Positions 59,914 through 64,000 of a stretch of DNA of 64,000 nt are shown here, one piece after another (position 1 is the stretch's first letter; each line of letters opens with the position of its first letter). The notes under the pieces are model-generated. The model was not told the DNA's origin and did not search any database. It saw nothing but the letters and a program-made list of their open reading frames with translations. The position numbers and the translations under genes were made by a program. The stretch comes from Streptomyces galbus (lineage in GTDB: Bacteria > Actinomycetota > Actinomycetes > Streptomycetales > Streptomycetaceae). Where the stretch lies: the NCBI RefSeq assembly GCF_005280195.1, contig NZ_SZPR01000026.1, positions 40,518 through 104,517 on the forward strand, read 5' to 3'.

Positions 59914-60552
59914 TCAGTCCTTGCCGAGCAGCCTGTTCATCTGCTCGATCTCCGCACTCTGCGAGGTGACGATCCGCCCGGCCATCTTCCTGGCCGGGGC
60001 GAAGGCACCGTCGGCCTGCTCGGCCTCGGCCATCGCGACCGCGCCTTGGTGGTGCTGGACCATCATCTCCAGGAAGGCGCTGTCGAACGCCTTCCCGGAG
60101 GCCTTCTCCAGCTCGTCCGTCTCCGGCATGGTCATCATGCCGCCGGAGCCAGCGCCGCCGTGCAGGGAGTGGTCCATGGCACCCCCGGCGGGTACCTCCT
60201 CGCCCCAGGAGGTCAGCCACCCCGAGAGCGTCCTGATCTCGGGGTCCTGTGCCTGCTTGATGGCGGCGGCGAGCTTCTTCACTTCGGCCGACCCAGCCCG
60301 CCCGGGCGCGAGGCCGGCCATCTCCACGGCCTGGCGGTGGTGCGGGATCATCCCCTGGGCGAAGGCGACGTCGGCGGCGTTGTGCCGCCCCGGGGACGCC
60401 GGCGCGGCGGAGGCGGCGGGGGTAGCGCTGTCGTGGTCGCCGTGCCCGGACGAGTCGTCGCCGCTGCCGCCGCAGGCGGCCAGAACGAGCGCTGCCGCAC
60501 CCGCGGCGGCGAGGACAGCGGTACGGCGGAACAGGGAACGCTTGCGGATCAT
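59914..60552 (-). CDS. DUF305 lipoprotein
   Basis: 212 residues: lipobox LAAC (Cys about 27), a Ser/Gly/His linker, then the DUF305 four-helix bundle with two copies of the His/Met motif: FAQGMIPHHRQAVEMAG and FLEMMVQHHQGAVAMAEAE. DUF305 proteins sit at the cell surface and are often linked to copper handling. ATG 60552 has GAGGAG about 12 nt upstream. The gene lies downstream of a DUF6153 gene on the same strand but is separated from it by a candidate MITE. Confidence 0.9.
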   Translation of the reverse strand: MIRKRSLFRRTAVLAAAGAAALVLAACGGSGDDSSGHGDHDSATPAASAAPASPGRHNAADVAFAQGMIPHHRQAVEMAGLAPGRAGSAEVKKLAAAIKQAQDPEIRTLSGWLTSWGEEVPAGGAMDHSLHGGAGSGGMMTMPETDELEKASGKAFDSAFLEMMVQHHQGAVAMAEAEQADGAFAPARKMAGRIVTSQSAEIEQMNRLLGKD

Positions 60553-60665
60553 GGTGGTGCAGCTCCTCGGTGCGCGCCGCTCACGGCGCGCGGCGGATCG
60601 GATGGGGGCGTGCGGGAGCACGGCACCGGCGTCAGGGGACGCGACGGTGCCGGGCGGGCCGCTCC

Positions 60666-60852
60666 AGGCCGTGTCTTTCGGATCAGCCCGGTACGGACCG
60701 ACGGCGCCTTGACAGTGTCGGTGAGCGGGGCTTGGTGCGTGCAGCTGCAAGGCGGAGGAGGGCGTCGATGCGGAGCATCGACAACCGACGACAACGCGGC
60801 AGATGTGCGTGCCAAGCCCCGCGGCCCCGGGGTGATCCGAAAGACACGGCCT
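60666..60852. mobile_element. Candidate MITE, 187 bp with perfect 20-bp terminal inverted repeats
   Basis: AGGCCGTGTCTTTCGGATCA at 60666-60685 is the exact reverse complement of 60833-60852. Inside are an 11-bp inverted pair GCGGGGCTTGG/CCAAGCCCCGC (60725-60735, 60812-60822) and a hairpin GTCGATGC-GGA-GCATCGAC. There is no transposase and only a 28-codon frame (from ATG 60769). The right end supplies the last two bases before the DUF6153 stop codon. No clear target duplication is seen. Confidence 0.65.
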
Positions 60853-61264
60853 AGATCCGCAGGAGCTGCAGTTCCGACAGGTCGGGCGGAGCGCGTCCGT
60901 CGTGGGACGAGCCGGTGGGCGCCGTACCGGGACCGGTTGCGGCCGACGCCTGGAGCGCCGGGCCGACGGCGAGCGCCGGTGGTGAGTACGGCGAGCCGGT
61001 GCCGGCGGCCGCGCAGGTGGCGTCGGCGTGATGGAGACGGCCCGGTCCGTCGTCCATGGGTGAGCAGCCTCCGTCCGCGTGCGTGACGTGGTCGGCGGCG
61101 GCCCTGACCCTCTCGTGTCCGGCGGTCGCCTCCGGCGGCACGGCAGCGCCCGGGGCCAGGCCGTGCATGCCCAGCACCCCGGCGAGCACGGCCAGCACCA
61201 GCAGCGCGAACAGCCGCCCGACAGGGCGGCTGGTTCGGTGGCTGCTGCTGATCACGGCACTCAT
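60851..61264 (-). CDS. DUF6153-family small protein
   Basis: 137 residues. One N-terminal membrane span or uncleaved signal (LFALLVLAVLAGVLGMHGLA, about 18-37) and an outside part with His and Cys (HADGGCSPMDD, HHADATC) and the family-like ending APPDLSELQLLRI. These proteins tend to occur beside DUF305 and copper genes in Streptomyces, fitting the next gene. The stop codon coincides with the edge of the candidate MITE. ATG 61264. Role unknown, metal-linked by association only. Confidence 0.7.
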   Translation of the reverse strand: MSAVISSSHRTSRPVGRLFALLVLAVLAGVLGMHGLAPGAAVPPEATAGHERVRAAADHVTHADGGCSPMDDGPGRLHHADATCAAAGTGSPYSPPALAVGPALQASAATGPGTAPTGSSHDGRAPPDLSELQLLRI

Positions 61265-61390
61265 CGTACGGGCCGGCCCGTACGGAGGGAGGCAGCGCCC
61301 ACCGTGGCGGCTGTGAACGGCCCGAGGACCAACCATTGACATGTCCACTCCTTGTCGGGACGCTGGGGACACCACTTTCCATCGATGTAA

Positions 61391-61412
61391 AACGTGGCGC
61401 CGCAGCCACGTT
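61391..61412 (+). promoter_or_regulatory. Inverted repeat before the GH43 gene
   Basis: AACGTGGC (61391-61398) and GCCACGTT (61405-61412), 6 bp apart, 24 bp upstream of the GH43 start. It could be an operator or a leader hairpin. Confidence 0.45.
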
Positions 61413-61435
61413 CCGAGCGGCCACGGGACGGGACG

Positions 61436-62506
61436 ATGAACTCTTACCGCTGTCTGAGGAGCGCCACGGCCCTGCTGCTGGCCGGTGTGCTCGCCGCCGT
61501 GCTGTCCCTGACGTCCGCCGAGCCCGCCCGGGCCGGCCAGACCGCGCTGCGGGCCGCCGACCCGAGCGTGCTGCGCGTCGGCGCGACCTACGTCGCGGTG
61601 CAGTCCGTCGGTGACGGCATCGCCGTACGGCAGGCATCCTCGACGGACGCCCTCGCCTCGGCGCCCGCCCGCCGGGTCTGGTCGGACACGGGCGACCTCG
61701 GTGAGGTCTGGGCCCCGGAGATCGTGCGGGACGGCGGCCGCTACTACATCTACTTCACGGCCGGGCGCGGTTCGGCCCACCGCATGTACGTCATCAGCTC
61801 CGCCGCCGCCGACAGCGGGTACACCGGCGCGGCCAAACTGGCCCTGCCGGACGACAAGTGGGCCATCGACGGGGCCCTGTTCACCTTCAACGGGCAGCGC
61901 TGGTTCGTCTGGTCCGGCTGGGCCGGTGACACCAACGTCGAGCAGAACCTGTACATCGCCCGGATGAGCAGTCCCACGACCCCCACCGGCGCGCGGTACG
62001 TCATCTCGCAGCCGCGCGAGTCCTGGGAGCGGGTGGTCGGCAACCCGTACATCAACGAGGGCCCCGAACCCATCAAGGACCCGGCCGGACAGCTGCACGT
62101 CGTCTACTCGGCCAACGGGAGCTGGAGCGACCAGTACTGCCTGGCCGACCTGCGGCTGCGGGCGGGCGGCGACCCGACGTACGTCTGGGACTGGTACAAG
62201 TCCAACGGCTGCCTCTTCGGCTCCCACCGCGCCACGATGATGGCGGGCTGGGACCCCACCCTCCACGTCGACGGACCCGGCCACCACACCTTCGTCCTGC
62301 TCGACGGCGACATCGCCACGATCCCGCCCGCGGGCCCCCGCTTCCCGCTGATGTACCACGCGGTGCCGAAGGGGACGCCGTACGCGTGGGAGAACCGGTA
62401 CTGGTACACCGGCACGTTCGCCTGGTGGGGAGGCACCACCTACGGTCGCGCCAACGTCCCCGGCCCGACCACGAGCACCGGCTGGAGCCTCAAGTTCTTC
62501 GAGTAG
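61436..62506 (+). CDS. Secreted GH43-family glycoside hydrolase
   Basis: 356 residues: signal peptide (1-33), then a five-bladed propeller. Asp42 in AADPSVLRVG, Asp145 in WAIDGALF and Glu208 in YINEGPEPI are placed as the base, pKa modulator and acid of GH43, and GEVWAPEIVRDGGRYYIYFT (89-108) is the typical blade 2. GH43 enzymes release arabinose or xylose (or act on galactans) from plant polymers. Subfamily and linkage cannot be told. ATG 61436 follows GGGACGGGA. An inverted repeat precedes the start. The gene stands alone. Confidence 0.92.
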   Translation: MNSYRCLRSATALLLAGVLAAVLSLTSAEPARAGQTALRAADPSVLRVGATYVAVQSVGDGIAVRQASSTDALASAPARRVWSDTGDLGEVWAPEIVRDGGRYYIYFTAGRGSAHRMYVISSAAADSGYTGAAKLALPDDKWAIDGALFTFNGQRWFVWSGWAGDTNVEQNLYIARMSSPTTPTGARYVISQPRESWERVVGNPYINEGPEPIKDPAGQLHVVYSANGSWSDQYCLADLRLRAGGDPTYVWDWYKSNGCLFGSHRATMMAGWDPTLHVDGPGHHTFVLLDGDIATIPPAGPRFPLMYHAVPKGTPYAWENRYWYTGTFAWWGGTTYGRANVPGPTTSTGWSLKFFE

Positions 62507-62665
62507 TGACCGGGCGTCACCCCCGGCCCGAGGCGTCGTGGCCCCACCCGCCTGAGCCCACCGAGCGGGTGTCCCGCACGGCGTTGCGGCCCGCTCCCCG
62601 CCGCGCCCGTGCATACGGTGCTCCGCGGGTGACCGGTCCGGCGGGGAACGAAAGAGGCGTACGGC

Positions 62666-63841
62666 GTGGTGGTGAAAGCGGGTCGCGGGGCGGCCGGAGC
62701 GGGGCGCGGGAGCGGCCGCACGGCGCTGGGCAGCCGCCCCGCGCACACCGTACGGCTCCCACCGCGCCGCCCGGCGGCGGAGGCCCCCGCGACCGACCGC
62801 ACCGGGCCCTGGCTGCGTTCCGCCGCCGCCCACGCCTGGCGGCTGATCCTCGTCGGCATCGTCGTCTACGGTCTCTTCGCGGTGCTGGGCCGGTTCCAGA
62901 CCATCGCCGTGGCCCTGTTCCTGGCCCTGGTCATCACATCGGTGCTGCGTCCGGCCACCGACCTGCTCGCCCGCCTCGTGCCCCGGCCGCTCGCCGTCGC
63001 CGTCACGCTGGTCGGCAGCATCGTCGTCCTGCTCGGGCTGCTCGCCCTGGTGGGCGACGCGGTGGCCAACGAGTCCGCGACCCTGGCGGACGAGTTCCGC
63101 AACGGCGTGCACCGCATCGAAGTGTGGCTGCAGCGCCCACCGTTCCGGCTGAGCCAGAAGAAGCTGTCCGGCCTGCAGGACCAGATCGTCCACTACTTCT
63201 CCGCCCACCGGGCGGGGCTCCTCAGCAGCGCCCTCAGCGGCCTCGGCCGCGCCGTGGAGTTCGTCACGGGAGGCGCGCTCGCGCTGTTCGCCTCGGTCTT
63301 CTTCCTGCACTCGGGCGAACGGCTGTGGACCTGGTCGCGCGACGAGGTGGTGCCCGGCCGCGCGCGGCCGGCGTGGGACCGGGCGGGCCGCGCGGCCTGG
63401 CGGGCCTTCGCCGGGTACACGCGGGGCATCATCATCGTGGCCGCCACCAACGCCGTGCTCGTCGGGATCGCCCTGCTGGCCCTCGAGGTGCCGCTGGCCC
63501 TGCCGCTCGCCCTGCTGGAGTTCTTCGCCGCCTTCGTGCCGCTGATCGGCTCGCCGGTCGCGCTCGGCGTCGCCACGGTGGTGGCCCTGGCCGGTCGGGG
63601 CCCGGCCGTCGCGCTCGTCGTGCTGGCGCTCATCGTGATCGTCGGCCAGTTGGAGGGGCACGTCCTGCATCCCCTGGTGATGGGCTGGGCGGTCCGCCTC
63701 CACCCGCTCGTCGTGGCCGTGTCCGTCCTCGCCGGCGGCACCGTGGCCGGCGTGATCGGCGCGGTCGTGGCGGTGCCCTTCGTCTCGGTGGCCTGGGCGG
63801 TCTTCCGGGCTCTGCGACCGGCGCCCCCTCCGGCACGCTGA
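62666..63841 (+). CDS. AI-2E/PerM-family membrane protein
   Basis: 391 residues. After a basic, Pro-rich N-terminus (about 1-50) it has the family order: two spans (about 52-95), a third, an amphipathic outside/inside segment (about 130-200), then five spans with the conserved PLIGSPVALGVATVVAL near 290 and IVGQLEGHVLHPLVMGWAVR near 325. Some members carry out AI-2 or solute/ion export, but the substrate is usually unknown. GTG 62666 has GAGG about 10 nt upstream; repeated GTGs make the exact start uncertain by a codon or two. Confidence 0.88.
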   Translation: MVVKAGRGAAGAGRGSGRTALGSRPAHTVRLPPRRPAAEAPATDRTGPWLRSAAAHAWRLILVGIVVYGLFAVLGRFQTIAVALFLALVITSVLRPATDLLARLVPRPLAVAVTLVGSIVVLLGLLALVGDAVANESATLADEFRNGVHRIEVWLQRPPFRLSQKKLSGLQDQIVHYFSAHRAGLLSSALSGLGRAVEFVTGGALALFASVFFLHSGERLWTWSRDEVVPGRARPAWDRAGRAAWRAFAGYTRGIIIVAATNAVLVGIALLALEVPLALPLALLEFFAAFVPLIGSPVALGVATVVALAGRGPAVALVVLALIVIVGQLEGHVLHPLVMGWAVRLHPLVVAVSVLAGGTVAGVIGAVVAVPFVSVAWAVFRALRPAPPPAR

Positions 63842-64000
63842 CCCGCCCGCGGGGGCCCGGCAGGCGTGCTGCGGTACGACCGGGACGACCTCGGCCCTCG
63901 AAGCCGTCGGGCCGTCCCGCACCGAGCAGGTGGGCGTGCGGCCGGCCGCGATCCGTGCAGCGGACGCCGTGGCGGCGCCCGACCTGCTCAGGGTCCGGGG
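63842..64000. other. End of window, no gene assigned
   Basis: A plus-strand frame here (SALEAVGPSRTEQVGVRPAA and on) has coding-like composition but no start in view that can be supported. It may begin a gene that continues past the window. Confidence 0.3.

Noticed and set aside
60769..60854. 28-codon frame inside the MITE-like element (MRSIDNRRQRG...)
   Set aside because: Although GGAGGAGG precedes it, it ends in the terminal repeat and is too short and basic to be called a gene.
60851..63922. 1023-codon open frame on the minus strand
   Set aside because: Only its last 137 codons (DUF6153) look like protein; the rest is the antisense shadow of the GH43 and AI-2E-family genes.

Overview
The window is about 72% GC, with Streptomyces-type codon use, GTG starts, purine-rich ribosome sites, Tat and Sec exported hydrolases, an ECF sigma/anti-sigma pair of SigK type, a chitinase behind DasR-like boxes and a tendamistat-type amylase inhibitor. 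All of this points to a Streptomyces (or very close actinomycete) chromosome, in a variable region rich in secreted enzymes. No rRNA, tRNA, CRISPR array, prophage or intact transposon was recognised.

Layout. 1-204: tail of a helical protein. 314-14814 (minus strand): a sugar-uptake locus with a LacI-type regulator, two very large secreted GH87 enzymes (alpha-1,3-glucanase/mycodextranase family), a lipoprotein binding protein, two permeases and an intracellular GH13 alpha-glucosidase. It reads as a complete route from fungal alpha-1,3-glucan outside the cell to glucose inside; no transporter ATPase is present, as usual for Streptomyces sugar importers. 15055-20117: a YVTN beta-propeller protein, a class II amidotransferase, an iron-sulfur photolyase and a luciferase-like oxidoreductase. 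20179-21747: GH54 arabinofuranosidase. 21982-24721: MMPL exporter divergent from a MarR regulator. 24785-27054: GAF-ANTAR protein, ECF sigma factor and its zinc anti-sigma factor. 27213-29223: TetR and AlkB-type hydroxylase.

29331-33628: three exported proteins in a row (GH88, pectate-lyase-like beta-helix, alginate-lyase-like), probably a uronic-acid polysaccharide pathway. 33678-35740: a polyprenyl synthetase coupled to a TPR protein whose promoter carries three 13-bp-spaced repeats. 36002-38542: two small secreted proteins and a membrane-anchored HTH protein. 38609-45545: exported alpha/beta hydrolase, small membrane protein, S1 protease behind a LacI-type palindrome, GNAT, LysR and MFS genes. 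45854-46500: tendamistat-like inhibitor and a discoidin-domain remnant.

46506-53823: GH99-like hydrolase, AAC(3) gene with an apparent frameshift, SDR/TetR pair, GH18 chitinase, LuxR regulator and a small secreted protein. 54238-63841: ornithine-cyclodeaminase-like enzyme, class A beta-lactamase-like protein, NCS1 permease with a cysteine-rich tail, small proteins, a DUF305/DUF6153 pair separated by a 187-bp candidate MITE, a GH43 enzyme and an AI-2E-family permease. The common theme is extracellular attack on fungal and plant polymers (GH87 x2, GH18, GH99-like, GH54, GH43, GH88, two lyase-like proteins) with local regulators.
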